In this document: piece after piece, positions 45,922 through 54,745 of the stretch
How the letters are laid out: each line of letters starts with the position of its first letter
How positions within the stretch are numbered: position 1 is the stretch's first letter
Origin: CAYZMS01 sp964479625
Lineage (GTDB): Bacteria > Bacteroidota > Bacteroidia > Chitinophagales > Saprospiraceae
DNA: 64,000 nt
Direction of reading: 5' to 3'
Assembly (NCBI GenBank): GCA_964479625.1
Contig: CAYZMS010000019.1
Coordinates: 32,958 to 96,957, forward strand
Made by a program: the position numbers and the translations under genes
The notes under the pieces: model-generated
Databases searched by the model: none
Seen by the model: the letters and a program-made list of their open reading frames with translations, nothing else
Told to the model about the DNA's origin: nothing

Positions 45922-46959
45922 TCAAGCATGGCAATGCATCGCAAGCTGGTAAAGGATGCGCGCACCAACATTACCATCCCATTCATGCGGGGCACCTGCA
46001 ACTTCGCATAGATCGAATCCTATGATCCGGCGGCCGGAATCCACCAATTCATCTAATAAATACATGGCCTCCTCATACCAGAGCCCCCCGGGTACAGGCG
46101 TTCCGGTACCGGGGCAAAGTTCAGGCCGCAAAGCATCAATATCAAAACTGACATACACTTTTTCCGGAAGAGTATCAATAATTTGCTTACATAATTGATG
46201 CCAGGCAACCCCCTTGAATTGTTCCCGTTTCATGGCCCGATCGAAAAAAGGGCTGATCCTTTTATCTGATATTGCCCGATCGAATTCGCTTTGGCAAAAA
46301 TCCCTTATGCCCACAGCGGTCAACTGCTTTATTGCGGGTATTTCGAGCGCATTGTGAAAAATGGAAGCATGGGAATGTATAAACCCTTCGTATGCAACCC
46401 GCAGATCAAAGTGAGCATCCAATTGAAGAATACCAAAGCCCTCGTGCACTTCAGCCAGGGCTTCCAAAAAACCAAGGGGTACGCTGTGTTCCCCTCCCAA
46501 CAATCCGATATATTTACCCTTCCTTAGAAGTTGCAGCGTTTCCTGTCGGACCCATTTTCTTAGCTCATCGGAAGCGGTATTGATATGGTCCAGCGCCTTT
46601 TTCATATTGGGGCTTCGGTCAATATTACCGTTTCCCTCAAGAAAATAAATATACCGCCTGGCCTTATCTCTAAGAGCTGCATTACGGACCTGCCATTCAT
46701 GGGGAATGGACCGCATATAAATGCCCCTTTTCCAACCATCCGGGTAACGGGTATCCTGCAGGTCGATTTGGGTGGAAGCTTGTAGTATATTTCTTGGGCC
46801 TCTGGAGGTCCCATCCGTATAAGAAGCCGTGACATCCCAGGGAATGGGGAGAATAACCACTTCTGATTCTTCTTCATCAAAGGGCAATCCAATAAAAGCA
46901 CCATTGTCTACACCCACACCATTGGGGTCGAATTGAGCAATTTTTTCTGCTTTGGTCAT
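45922..46959 (-). CDS. Arginase/agmatinase/formiminoglutamase-family hydrolase
   Basis: 345 residues from ATG 46959 (TKAEKIAQFDPNG); an extension to 47061 lacks similarity. The binuclear Mn site is complete: GGEHSVPLG, LDAHFDLR and SFDIDALRP, plus DLCEVAGAPHE with further ligands. Such ureohydrolases release urea from arginine, agmatine or proclavaminate-like guanidino compounds. The Bacteroidota branch is annotated as agmatinase-like, but the substrate is not decided by sequence. Confidence 0.88.
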   Translation of the reverse strand: MTKAEKIAQFDPNGVGVDNGAFIGLPFDEEESEVVILPIPWDVTASYTDGTSRGPRNILQASTQIDLQDTRYPDGWKRGIYMRSIPHEWQVRNAALRDKARRYIYFLEGNGNIDRSPNMKKALDHINTASDELRKWVRQETLQLLRKGKYIGLLGGEHSVPLGFLEALAEVHEGFGILQLDAHFDLRVAYEGFIHSHASIFHNALEIPAIKQLTAVGIRDFCQSEFDRAISDKRISPFFDRAMKREQFKGVAWHQLCKQIIDTLPEKVYVSFDIDALRPELCPGTGTPVPGGLWYEEAMYLLDELVDSGRRIIGFDLCEVAGAPHEWDGNVGARILYQLAMHCHA

Positions 46960-47157
46960 TGGATGAACTCTTATTGTTTTTACAAATAAACGAAAAAGGC
47001 ACGGCTCCTGATTGGAAAAAAGAAAGGGGACGCCCGAACACGAATTATTCGATTCCGGCATCCCCAGACTTTTGACTTTTCTACCTCTTTTCTTTCTTAC
47101 ACCAACCGCACGGCAGAAAAGGGACCTATGCGCTTTTCTCTATTCGAGTTTAGTTGT

Positions 47158-47292
47158 TTAGGTGGCCATGAAAACTACAAACATCAAAATGACCAAAACA
47201 ACAGTAGCTCCGATAATAACCGCGAAGACCTGGCGCTCTTCCTCTTTTTTTCTTTTTTGCTCTAATAATTCTTGTCGTTTTGATTTTCCCAT
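47158..47292 (-). CDS. Tiny single-pass membrane protein
   Basis: 44 residues from ATG 47292 (GKSKRQELLEQKRKKEEERQ). The very basic, charged first half is followed by a hydrophobic segment IGATVVLVILMFVVFM and ends in AT. A longer frame starting at 47385 is possible but would place untypical residues before it. It looks like a small tail- or signal-anchored protein. It stands alone between the agmatinase-like gene and the helicase gene. Function unknown. Confidence 0.55.
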   Translation of the reverse strand: MGKSKRQELLEQKRKKEEERQVFAVIIGATVVLVILMFVVFMAT

Positions 47293-47482
47293 AATAGTTG
47301 GTTTTAGCAGATATTTACGTAGTTTAATTACGTTATTCGGCAATAAAAACATCTTTAAATTACAAAAAAAGTAATTAAAAAGCAATAAATTTTTGCATGG
47401 ATCGTTAGTTCCGATTTGTATTCTTACCAGAAGATGATTAGCGATGGAAGAGGGAAAAGAATGGAGGAAGCTTGAAAATAGA

Positions 47483-48772
47483 TTACCGGAAGGTGGAATA
47501 AAATTCGACCACTTTGGGGTCGGTCTGGATATCCCGGGGGCGCAGTGGTTGTTGCAGGATAATACCTTCCAGTGATCGGCAACGACTGAGGGCTACATAG
47601 GTTTGACCGTGCTCAAAAGCCCCTTTTCCCAGGTCAATGATCACCCGGTCAAAGGTCTTGCCCTGAGCCTTGTGAATAGTTACCGCCCAGGCCAGTCGCA
47701 GTGGTAATTGCGTGAAAGAACCGACTGTTTCGGTTTCCATTCTATCTGACTGGCCGGGAGACGATTTGTATCGGATGATCTCCCATTCCATTGGCCCCAC
47801 TTCGACCGTCTCCTCCTTTCCTGATTGCTCGTCAAGGAGTACGGTAACCGATTCTTCCCCGAGGTTTACGATCTTCCCAATGGTTCCATTTACAAATCGC
47901 TTATCGGGGTCATTTTTAATGAACATTACCTGTGCTTCAGGCTTCAAGCTGAGGATAGCCTCCGTAGGGTAGAGGGAAGGTTTAAATGTTCCGGAGATTC
48001 GCGCCTGATAGAACCGGGCCCGGCCGGACAGCGCATTCAACTCCTGTTTGTTTATTCGGTCTGCAGTGGCGTTTCTGGCGGTGAGGGTGATATAAAATGA
48101 TTCGTTTTGAAAATGAGGCTGGTATCTTTCGTTGAGTTCTTCCAGGTCATCCCGGTCGGCCTGGTTGAGTCGAATGGCTTCTAAAAGCCGAAGAAAACGG
48201 CGGTTATTTTGGCGGTATACCTTTCGAAGTTCGATCACCTCCATTTCGAATCCCTTCTCTAAAACCGCTGCAGAAAAAAAGTAGGGGGAGGAATAACTCA
48301 ATTGAAGCATCAGGAATTCGGCATCCCGTGCCACTACGGGGGGAAGTTGAAAAAGATCTCCAATAAAGACCATTTGAACTCCGCCGAAAGGCATTTGGTT
48401 TTCTCGGTTGACCTTCAGAAAACGATCGATATTGTCCAGCAGATCTGCTCTTACCATGGAGATCTCATCGATTACAATGAGGTCCAGTCGTTGGTAAAGG
48501 TGTCGATTTCGCCGCTTTTTGATATCCTCTGGCTGCAAGAGGCGGGGAGGAAAACCGAAAAAGGAATGGATGGTTTGCCCACCGACATTAAGAGCCGCAA
48601 TCCCGGTAGGAGCTAAGACCACAATCTTTTTTCGGGTGGTAGAACGAAATAATTGCAGCAGTGTCGATTTCCCCGTACCCGCCCTTCCGGTGATAAATAT
48701 ATTTTGGTTGGTTTTTTCCAGAACGTCCAGGGCGTAATTAAAATCCTCATTGAGTTGCAATGGCTGCTTCAT
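47483..48772 (-). CDS. PIF1-like superfamily 1B DNA helicase
   Basis: 429 residues. Walker A ITGRAGTGKST (about 27-37), motif Ib LAPTGIAALNVGG, Walker B LIVIDEISMVRADLL near 100, FIGDLFQLPPV near 145, the arginine-containing and Pif1-type region further on, and motif VI-like TIHKAQGKTFDRVIIDLGKGAF-YVALSRCRS near 380-405. ATP-driven 5'-3' unwinding of DNA, including G-quadruplex structures in eukaryotic relatives. The gene starts at the base next to the end of the PPK2 gene, so the two overlap in transcription. Confidence 0.9.
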   Translation of the reverse strand: MKQPLQLNEDFNYALDVLEKTNQNIFITGRAGTGKSTLLQLFRSTTRKKIVVLAPTGIAALNVGGQTIHSFFGFPPRLLQPEDIKKRRNRHLYQRLDLIVIDEISMVRADLLDNIDRFLKVNRENQMPFGGVQMVFIGDLFQLPPVVARDAEFLMLQLSYSSPYFFSAAVLEKGFEMEVIELRKVYRQNNRRFLRLLEAIRLNQADRDDLEELNERYQPHFQNESFYITLTARNATADRINKQELNALSGRARFYQARISGTFKPSLYPTEAILSLKPEAQVMFIKNDPDKRFVNGTIGKIVNLGEESVTVLLDEQSGKEETVEVGPMEWEIIRYKSSPGQSDRMETETVGSFTQLPLRLAWAVTIHKAQGKTFDRVIIDLGKGAFEHGQTYVALSRCRSLEGIILQQPLRPRDIQTDPKVVEFYSTFR

Positions 48773-49525
48773 TTAGCGCATGCTTGTTTCCTCCGGAAGA
48801 GGGGGGTATTGCATATTGAGTTTTTCCAGAGCTTCCACCAAGGTTTTGGATATGATATAATCTCGGTACCATCGCTCGTCTACGGGAATATTAAACCAGG
48901 GAATTGTACTTTTATTCAGGACTGCTTCGTATGCTTCCATGTATTCATCCCAATATTGCCTTTCTTTCCAGTCGTTATCATTATGTTTCCAATGTTTATC
49001 TTTTTCTTCCAGGCGTTGGCGAAGTTCAATTTCCTGCTGTTCGAAAGAGATGTTAAGAAAAAATTTGAAAATATGGGTTCCGGCTTCTTCCTGCAGCAAA
49101 TTTTCGAACAGGTTGATGAATTCGAAACGCCGCTCGATCTCTTTGGGGCCAACCCATCCATGAACCCGCTGGATCAATACTTCCTCGTAATGACTGCGGT
49201 TGAATATGTGGATCATCCCCCTGGGTGGAGCCAGTTTATGTACCCGCCAAAGAAAATCGTGGGCAAGTTCTTCTTCGGAGGGTTTCTTAAAAGAAAAGGA
49301 TTGCAGGCCATTGGGATGGCATTCTTCAAACACTTTTCGAACGGCCCCATCTTTTCCACTGGCATCCATTCCCTGGAAAATAATCAGCAATCCGTGTTTC
49401 TTTTCAGCAAACAATACTTCCTGTAGTGCTCCCAAGCGGTCAATATAATTCTTAGTGATCGCTTCGATCTCGTTTTTATTTAATTCAGAGGGTGGGGTAG
49501 TGGGCAAGTCTTGTATCTTGATCAT
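48773..49525 (-). CDS. Polyphosphate kinase 2-family protein
   Basis: 250 residues. Walker A GMDASGKDGAVRKVF at 52-66 and the Walker B-like NRSHYEEVLIQRVHGWV near 105, with a further conserved KERQYWDEYMEAYE. PPK2 enzymes use polyphosphate to phosphorylate nucleotides (class I: NDP to NTP, class II: AMP to ADP). The single-domain length fits either class. The helicase gene follows with no gap. Confidence 0.9.
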   Translation of the reverse strand: MIKIQDLPTTPPSELNKNEIEAITKNYIDRLGALQEVLFAEKKHGLLIIFQGMDASGKDGAVRKVFEECHPNGLQSFSFKKPSEEELAHDFLWRVHKLAPPRGMIHIFNRSHYEEVLIQRVHGWVGPKEIERRFEFINLFENLLQEEAGTHIFKFFLNISFEQQEIELRQRLEEKDKHWKHNDNDWKERQYWDEYMEAYEAVLNKSTIPWFNIPVDERWYRDYIISKTLVEALEKLNMQYPPLPEETSMR

Positions 49526-49594
49526 TCGAAAGGAATTTGATAATTAGAGGTCCAGGCTTGTCGGGAAATTGCAAAGAATAGCCCCCGGATAGGC

Positions 49595-50524
49595 CTAGCG
49601 CATCCGCTGGCGTTTTACCAAATAAGATTGCAGGATTGGACGAAAGCCCTGGTTGATATCAGCTTCTATGAAATCAATTTTGTATTGAAGACATTTGAAA
49701 CGCAGGGCCTCCATGAATTTTTTCATTTCCCTGCGGTAATGATCCTTAACCTGGTTGGATTGTAGCCGTACCTTTTCTCCTGTTTCCATATCGATAAAAA
49801 GATAGGGCCTGTTCTCGAATTCGAATTCTACCTCATGGGACTTATCGGTTACATGGAAAAGGACCACTTCGTGCTTGGCGTATTTCAGGTGTTGGAGAGC
49901 ATTGAACAAGTCGTCAAGGTTCGCACCCTGTTCCAGCATATCGCTGAAAATGACGACCAGCGACCGCCGATGGATGCTGTCAGCTATCTGGTGCAGAGCC
50001 TTTGCGGCCTCCGTGCCTTTATTTCGTTCCGGATGGTCGATCAGCCCCTGAAGATAGGTCAGCAGCAACCGATAATGGGAGGTGCTGCTTTTGGTCCGGG
50101 TGCGTTGACGAACTTCATTGTCGAATATGCTCAAGCCAAAAGCGTCGCGTTGTTTTTGGAGGAGATTCATTAAGGCTGCTGAGGCCAATGCGCTGAAGCG
50201 CAGTTTATTAAGATAGGCTTTGTCGGTTTTTTTACCGGCCTCTGGAAAATACATGGAGGAAGATGCATCCAGGACAATTTGACAACGTAAGTTGGTTTCC
50301 TCCTCAAAGCGCTTGGTAAACATTTTATCCGTCCTGGCAAATACTTTCCAGTCAATATTCTTTGTAGATTCTCCCCGATTATAGAGCCGGTGTTCGGCAA
50401 ACTCAACGGAGAACCCATGAAAGGGGCTTTTGTGTAAGCCAATGATAAACCCTTCCACTACCTGACGCGCCAGCAACTCGAGGTTACTAAAATCGCGCAC
50501 CTGCATATTATCGAGTAAATTCAT
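49595..50524 (-). CDS. DUF58 domain protein
   Basis: 309 residues, no membrane segment. Contains the DUF58 core with a von Willebrand-A-like metal site (QIVLDASSSMYFP), the N-terminal RGESTKNIDWKVFARTDKMFTKRFEEET and a second half with FSDMLEQGANLDDLFNALQHL. Proteins of this family are usually linked to MoxR-type AAA ATPases and sit with aerotolerance (Bat) genes; no MoxR gene is visible here. Function not established. Confidence 0.85.
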   Translation of the reverse strand: MNLLDNMQVRDFSNLELLARQVVEGFIIGLHKSPFHGFSVEFAEHRLYNRGESTKNIDWKVFARTDKMFTKRFEEETNLRCQIVLDASSSMYFPEAGKKTDKAYLNKLRFSALASAALMNLLQKQRDAFGLSIFDNEVRQRTRTKSSTSHYRLLLTYLQGLIDHPERNKGTEAAKALHQIADSIHRRSLVVIFSDMLEQGANLDDLFNALQHLKYAKHEVVLFHVTDKSHEVEFEFENRPYLFIDMETGEKVRLQSNQVKDHYRREMKKFMEALRFKCLQYKIDFIEADINQGFRPILQSYLVKRQRMR

Positions 50525-50548
50525 GATAATGGGATTAAACCGAAAGAT

Positions 50549-50583
50549 AAAAAAAAACGAGGACCCGTTTTCACGAACCCTCG
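50549..50583 (-). terminator. Rho-independent terminator downstream of trxA
   Basis: Read on the minus strand: a GC-rich stem (CGAGGG paired with CCTCG, extended by a CGT/ACG pair) with a GAAA-type loop, then nine T. It lies 26 bases after the trxA stop. Confidence 0.75.
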
Positions 50584-50608
50584 CATTCTTTATGTTTCGA
50601 ATGGGTGC

Positions 50609-50929
50609 TTATGCGAGCTGAGCTTCGATCTTATCCGTCAAGGCTTGCTTGGAGGTCACTCCAACTTGCTTATCCACTACTTCGCCATCCTTAAGGATCA
50701 AAATAGTTGGGATACTGCGGATGCCATATTTCATAGAAACTTCAGGGTTACTGTCTACATCCAGTTTACCGATCAGGGCTTTTCCCTCATACTCGGAGGC
50801 CAGTTCTTCGATGATGGGACCAATCATACGACAAGGGCCGCACCATTCTGCCCAGAAATCGATTACGGCTACTCCTTTTTTTTCCTGGATATTCTCAGCA
50901 AAGTTAGCATCAGTGATTTCGAATGCCAT
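50609..50929 (-). CDS. trxA: Thioredoxin
   Basis: 106 residues, standard thioredoxin size. The redox pair is in WAEWCGPCRMI (Cys 30 and 33), and the cis-Pro loop is RSIPTILILKDG (near residue 72). It reduces disulfides in cytosolic enzymes. Single gene with its own promoter upstream (see 50955) and a strong terminator downstream. Confidence 0.95.
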   Translation of the reverse strand: MAFEITDANFAENIQEKKGVAVIDFWAEWCGPCRMIGPIIEELASEYEGKALIGKLDVDSNPEVSMKYGIRSIPTILILKDGEVVDKQVGVTSKQALTDKIEAQLA

Positions 50930-50954
50930 GGTGTTTTTATTTACAAAAGGTTGT

Positions 50955-50984
50955 ATAAATTAGATTTCTTTTAAGTAACAGCAA
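50955..50984 (-). promoter_or_regulatory. Possible Bacteroidota-type promoter of trxA
   Basis: On the minus strand TTG (50984-50982), 19 bases, then TAATTTAT (50962-50955), which matches TAnnTTTG in six of eight positions. It lies 25 bases before the trxA ATG, so a very short leader would follow. Confidence 0.35.
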
Positions 50985-51168
50985 CTTTGACTGTGCAGTT
51001 GCAAATGTATGGATTTCCTTACACTCAACCGTCATGTTTAGGACAGTGATCGGCCTGGAAAGTCACTTTTTATTCTGCATTTCAAAAAACTTTGCCGTAG
51101 CCTTTGTGCGTTAGTGCTTACCTACGGGCTTATTGCACTTTGGAGATATCGCGATCAGTAGCTAAAAA

Positions 51169-52290
51169 ATGACATCTTGCATGGAGAGTATTCCTTTTCC
51201 TACCAATATAAATAAAGAAAGCCTGCAGTGGAAACGACCACTTGTGTGGATCGGACTGGGCAGTTTGAGCATTCTTTTAAAGTGGGGCGCGGGTTCCCAT
51301 CCCCAACTGGTCGAAGAATGGTACAGTAGGTGGTTTTTCCAGTTTGTGCGTATTGGATTTGACCATAGCTTGGGGTTACTTCCATTTCCAGCCATGTATT
51401 TACTATTCCTGGTGTTGGTAGTTCTGCTTTCGTTTAATCTTTGGCAGTGGTGGCGAAAGGGCCGAAATGTAGTGCAATTATTACTTAATACCCTGGCATT
51501 CTTTGCAGGTCTTATCTTTTTTTTCTTTCTACTTTGGGGGTATAATTACGATCGACAACCGATAGAGAAGATACTTCAACTTCAACTGGAACCCACCAAG
51601 CTGAAGGCGCTCAGAAAGGAACTGGAACGGGAAACCCGACTGCTAAGCCAACAGCGGCTGCTGATCGAAGGGTTGGGAGACAGCGTCTTTCGGGAGGAAT
51701 TTTTACCGGAAAACCTTGAATCTGCTCTTCGCTCTGATCTGGAGAAGGTACTCCAGGAGAATGCCTACCCCGTAGTGGGGCGGGTCCGGGGGCGTTTTCT
51801 TTACCCAAAAGGTATTTTCCTGCGGTTTAGTTCGGCGGGGTTATACCTGCCGTTTACCGGAGAAGGGCATATTGATGGTGGTTTACACCCCGTCCAATGG
51901 CCGTTTATAATGACTCATGAATTGGCCCACGGATACGGTTTTGCAGAGGAGGGAACCTGTAATTTCTGGGCCTACGTAGCCTGTTCCCAATCAACTGAGC
52001 CTGCTATTGCCTATGCTGGCCGCCTGAGCTATTGGCGAACACTTGCCATTCAATACAAAGCCTACGAACCCGAAAAATACGAGGCCTTTAGAAAGACACT
52101 TCCACCGGGAATTGTCGCCGACCTGGATGCGGTGAATGCCACCCTGGCTTCCTACCCGGATTTTATCCCCAACTTCCAAAATCGGGTGTATGATGCTTAT
52201 CTGAAAACGCAGGGTATACCGGAAGGTATTCTTTCCTATAACCGGGTTATCATGCTGGTACGGGCCTGGAACGATCAGCATTTGAATTAA
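51169..52290 (+). CDS. DUF3810 membrane protein with HExxH site
   Basis: 373 residues; three membrane helices in the first third (about 24-40, 65-90 and 104-124), then a soluble domain with MTHELAHGYGFAEEGTCNFWAY near 250, a zinc-peptidase-like HExxH. DUF3810 is a Bacteroidota-rich family of unknown function; the HExxH suggests a membrane metallopeptidase, which has not been shown. Either ATG 51169 or ATG 51181 could be used. Confidence 0.8.
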   Translation: MTSCMESIPFPTNINKESLQWKRPLVWIGLGSLSILLKWGAGSHPQLVEEWYSRWFFQFVRIGFDHSLGLLPFPAMYLLFLVLVVLLSFNLWQWWRKGRNVVQLLLNTLAFFAGLIFFFFLLWGYNYDRQPIEKILQLQLEPTKLKALRKELERETRLLSQQRLLIEGLGDSVFREEFLPENLESALRSDLEKVLQENAYPVVGRVRGRFLYPKGIFLRFSSAGLYLPFTGEGHIDGGLHPVQWPFIMTHELAHGYGFAEEGTCNFWAYVACSQSTEPAIAYAGRLSYWRTLAIQYKAYEPEKYEAFRKTLPPGIVADLDAVNATLASYPDFIPNFQNRVYDAYLKTQGIPEGILSYNRVIMLVRAWNDQHLN

Positions 52291-52334
52291 GTTCAGGAAT
52301 TTTAAGGCAGCAGATCTTTTAATACAGCTGGAAT

Positions 52335-52351
52335 GGGGAGTTGACCTCCCC
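52335..52351. terminator. Short hairpin between convergent genes
   Basis: GGGGAG, five bases, then CTCCCC, followed by more C and a TATTTT run on the plus strand. It sits between the ends of the DUF3810 gene and the SUI1 gene, so it may serve as a shared terminator. Confidence 0.45.
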
Positions 52352-52370
52352 CCCCGTATTTTCTATCCCT

Positions 52371-52715
52371 TTAATTTCGCCTTTTCGTTTGGGTATACCC
52401 TTGCTTTTTCAGTAGTTCCACCACTTTATCCCGTAAATCTCCCTGGATGATGATCTCCCCGTCCTTGGCAGAGCCTCCGACCCCACAACTTGTTTTCAAG
52501 AATTTACCGAGTTCCTTGAGGTCTTCTTCCGGGCCAATGTACCCACTGATGAGGGTAACTTCCTTGCCTTTGCGCTTCTTGCGATCAATACCCACATAAA
52601 GCGTTTGCTGGTCGGCTGGCAGGGCTTCTAATTCTTCTTGCCCAGTTTCCTGATAGTCGAAATCAGGATCAGTGGAATACACTACCCCGATGCGTTTTTT
52701 ATTTTTTTTACTCAT
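52371..52715 (-). CDS. SUI1/YciH-type translation initiation factor
   Basis: 114 residues. A charged linker leads to the SUI1 fold: RKGKEVTLISGYIGPEEDLKELGKFLK and CGVGGSAKDGEIIIQGDLRDKVVELLKK, which closes on the typical GY. Bacterial SUI1 proteins are related to eIF1 and may check start-codon choice. Intact and of the usual size. Confidence 0.9.
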   Translation of the reverse strand: MSKKNKKRIGVVYSTDPDFDYQETGQEELEALPADQQTLYVGIDRKKRKGKEVTLISGYIGPEEDLKELGKFLKTSCGVGGSAKDGEIIIQGDLRDKVVELLKKQGYTQTKRRN

Positions 52716-52765
52716 GCTTTTGATATTTTTGCCTTTCTTCCTATTCTAGTTAAAAAACAATAACT

Positions 52766-53443
52766 ATGGAAACCCGAGTTCAAATTTTTGTTGCGAGCAT
52801 CCTTTTTTTTATTCTAGTTGCCTGCGCTCCGGAGAAAGCCCCAGAAGAACCTCAAAATAGGGATAATGAGGCACAGGCCGAACCTCCGGTAGTTTCTGAT
52901 CACAGTCGGTTACCCGAGGCCGCCGATGCCTATTTGCGTTCCGGTTATCCGGATAGCGTCAACAGAGGGCACATCTACCCGGACACCTATGAGGGGAGCC
53001 CCCGGGTAACTAAAGTATTTACCATTCGGGACACCCGAATTGAAATAGATTATGCATCTCCGGGGGTCAGGGACCGGGAGATCTTTGGGGCTTTAGTACC
53101 CTGGGAAAAACCCTGGGTTGCCGGCGCACATAATGCCACCATCGTTACTTTCAGCAAAGATGTAAAGGTAGCCCGGACTCCTGTACCTGCCGGAAAATAT
53201 GCCTTTTTTGCCATCCCCCGTCCCAATCGATGGGAACTGATCCTGAATACGGACTGGAATCAACACCAAACGGACCATTACGATCCTAAAAAGAACGTCG
53301 CTGTTGCTCATTGCATTCCACTGGAATTAAGCACACCCGTCCAGCGCCTTACCTACGAATTTCACGAATTGGACGGAGGCCGTGGCGGAATAATGTTTAA
53401 ATGGGCGGATAAACAAGTGGTTATGCCCTTTTCTGTTTTATGA
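52766..53443 (+). CDS. DUF2911 lipoprotein
   Basis: 225 residues with a lipobox-like ILVACAPEKAP (Cys 20). DUF2911 covers about 90-225: RIEIDYASPGVRDREIFG, PWEKPWVAGAHNATIVTFSKDV, PAGKYAFFAIPRP and the ending GGIMFKWADKQVVMPF. The family is common in Bacteroidota and of unknown function, probably on the outside of the inner or outer membrane. Its last six bases overlap the end of the convergent aminotransferase-like gene. Confidence 0.85.
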   Translation: METRVQIFVASILFFILVACAPEKAPEEPQNRDNEAQAEPPVVSDHSRLPEAADAYLRSGYPDSVNRGHIYPDTYEGSPRVTKVFTIRDTRIEIDYASPGVRDREIFGALVPWEKPWVAGAHNATIVTFSKDVKVARTPVPAGKYAFFAIPRPNRWELILNTDWNQHQTDHYDPKKNVAVAHCIPLELSTPVQRLTYEFHELDGGRGGIMFKWADKQVVMPFSVL

Positions 53444-54724
53444 TCCAGGGAATGTCCGTAAGGCTTGGACCAGCCGGTCTAGATCCTTTCGAACGGTGTA
53501 GACATTAGGGGTGATTCGTACCCCACTGATGTCTTCCCAATTAATGGCTACGGAATGGATCTTATAATTTTGAAACAGGAAGTTAGCCAGGTCGCCGGGC
53601 GGCTTCCCTTCAAAGCCTACGTTAGCCAGGGCACAGGCAAATGCTGGTTCCCGACTAGTATAAAATCGGATACCAGGTAAATCAGCCACCTGTTCCATCC
53701 AGTATTCTTTCAAATAGCGGAGGCGGGCTTCCTTTCGTTGACTGCCGATCATTTCGTGGAAAGTAAGGGCCTGTCCGATTCCTTGTTCTATGGCAAAGGA
53801 GCGCGTGCCCAGGTGTTCAAACTTTCGAATATCATCTGAAGCGGGATCCGGAGCCGCAAAAAGGGGATAGAGACCTGCAATTTTTTCTTTCCGCACATAT
53901 AAAAGGCCACTGCCAAATGGGGCGCACATCCATTTGTGAAGACTGGTCCCAAGATAGTCGCATTCCAGATCGGGAATGACATAATCGAGCTGTGCAAAAC
54001 TATGGGCAGCGTCAACCAAGACTTCGATATCGCGTTCCTTTGCCGCCCTGGCGATGGCCTTTGCCGGTAAGATCTGGCCATTCCAGTTGATGAGGTGAGT
54101 AATGTGCACGACCTTGGTCCGGTCGGTAAATTGCCTGGTGTACTTTCGAACTATTGCAGCTTCATCCTCTTCGGGGCTTTCAAGTTCGACCCATTTGAGA
54201 ACCAGCCCGTCGCGTACTTCCCGCTGTTTCCAGGCATTGATCATATTTGGGTAATCGTACTTACTGAGGACTACTTCATCTCCGGCTTGCAACGGCAATC
54301 CAAAAATGATGGTTTCCAGGGCTTCCGAAGCATTTCGGTTGATGGCAAGTTCGTCTGTGCTGCATCCGGCCGCATCCGCCAGCCGTTGTCGAAGGGGTTC
54401 TCGCCCCTGGTCGAGTATACGCCACATGTAGTAAGAGGGCGTTTCGTTGCTAAGACGATTGTAATGTTCTACTGCTTCCTGTACAACTTTTGGTTGCGGG
54501 GATACCCCTCCATTGTTAAGATTCACGATATTAGCCGATACGGTATAGGCTTGTTTAACGAGATACCAAAAATCTTCATGCTCAGGATCGGCCGTACCTT
54601 TTTGGATCTGTTGCAGGAGATCCCGTCCGGATGCGGTTTCGAAGAAAGGAGGAATAAAGGCAGCTCCTGCTGCCAATCCGAACCTTTGAAGGAAGTTACG
54701 GCGATTGGAGGAGGTATGTTTCAT
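53438..54724 (-). CDS. Class-V aminotransferase-like PLP enzyme with Tat signal
   Basis: 428 residues from ATG 54724. The N-terminus SSNRRNFLQRFGLAAGAAF has a twin-arginine signal (RRNFLQ), so the folded enzyme is exported. The class V fold is complete, with PLP Lys in SLHKWMCAPFGSGLLYV near residue 255 and LINWNGQILPAKAIA as the Asp-region. Homologues include cysteine desulfurase-like and isopenicillin epimerase-like enzymes; the reaction is unknown. A frame start at 54757 is less likely. The adjoining divergent gene starts at 54746, overlapping that extension. Confidence 0.85.
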   Translation of the reverse strand: MKHTSSNRRNFLQRFGLAAGAAFIPPFFETASGRDLLQQIQKGTADPEHEDFWYLVKQAYTVSANIVNLNNGGVSPQPKVVQEAVEHYNRLSNETPSYYMWRILDQGREPLRQRLADAAGCSTDELAINRNASEALETIIFGLPLQAGDEVVLSKYDYPNMINAWKQREVRDGLVLKWVELESPEEDEAAIVRKYTRQFTDRTKVVHITHLINWNGQILPAKAIARAAKERDIEVLVDAAHSFAQLDYVIPDLECDYLGTSLHKWMCAPFGSGLLYVRKEKIAGLYPLFAAPDPASDDIRKFEHLGTRSFAIEQGIGQALTFHEMIGSQRKEARLRYLKEYWMEQVADLPGIRFYTSREPAFACALANVGFEGKPPGDLANFLFQNYKIHSVAINWEDISGVRITPNVYTVRKDLDRLVQALRTFPGS

Positions 54725-54745
54725 GAGAATTAAATTAGAAAAAAA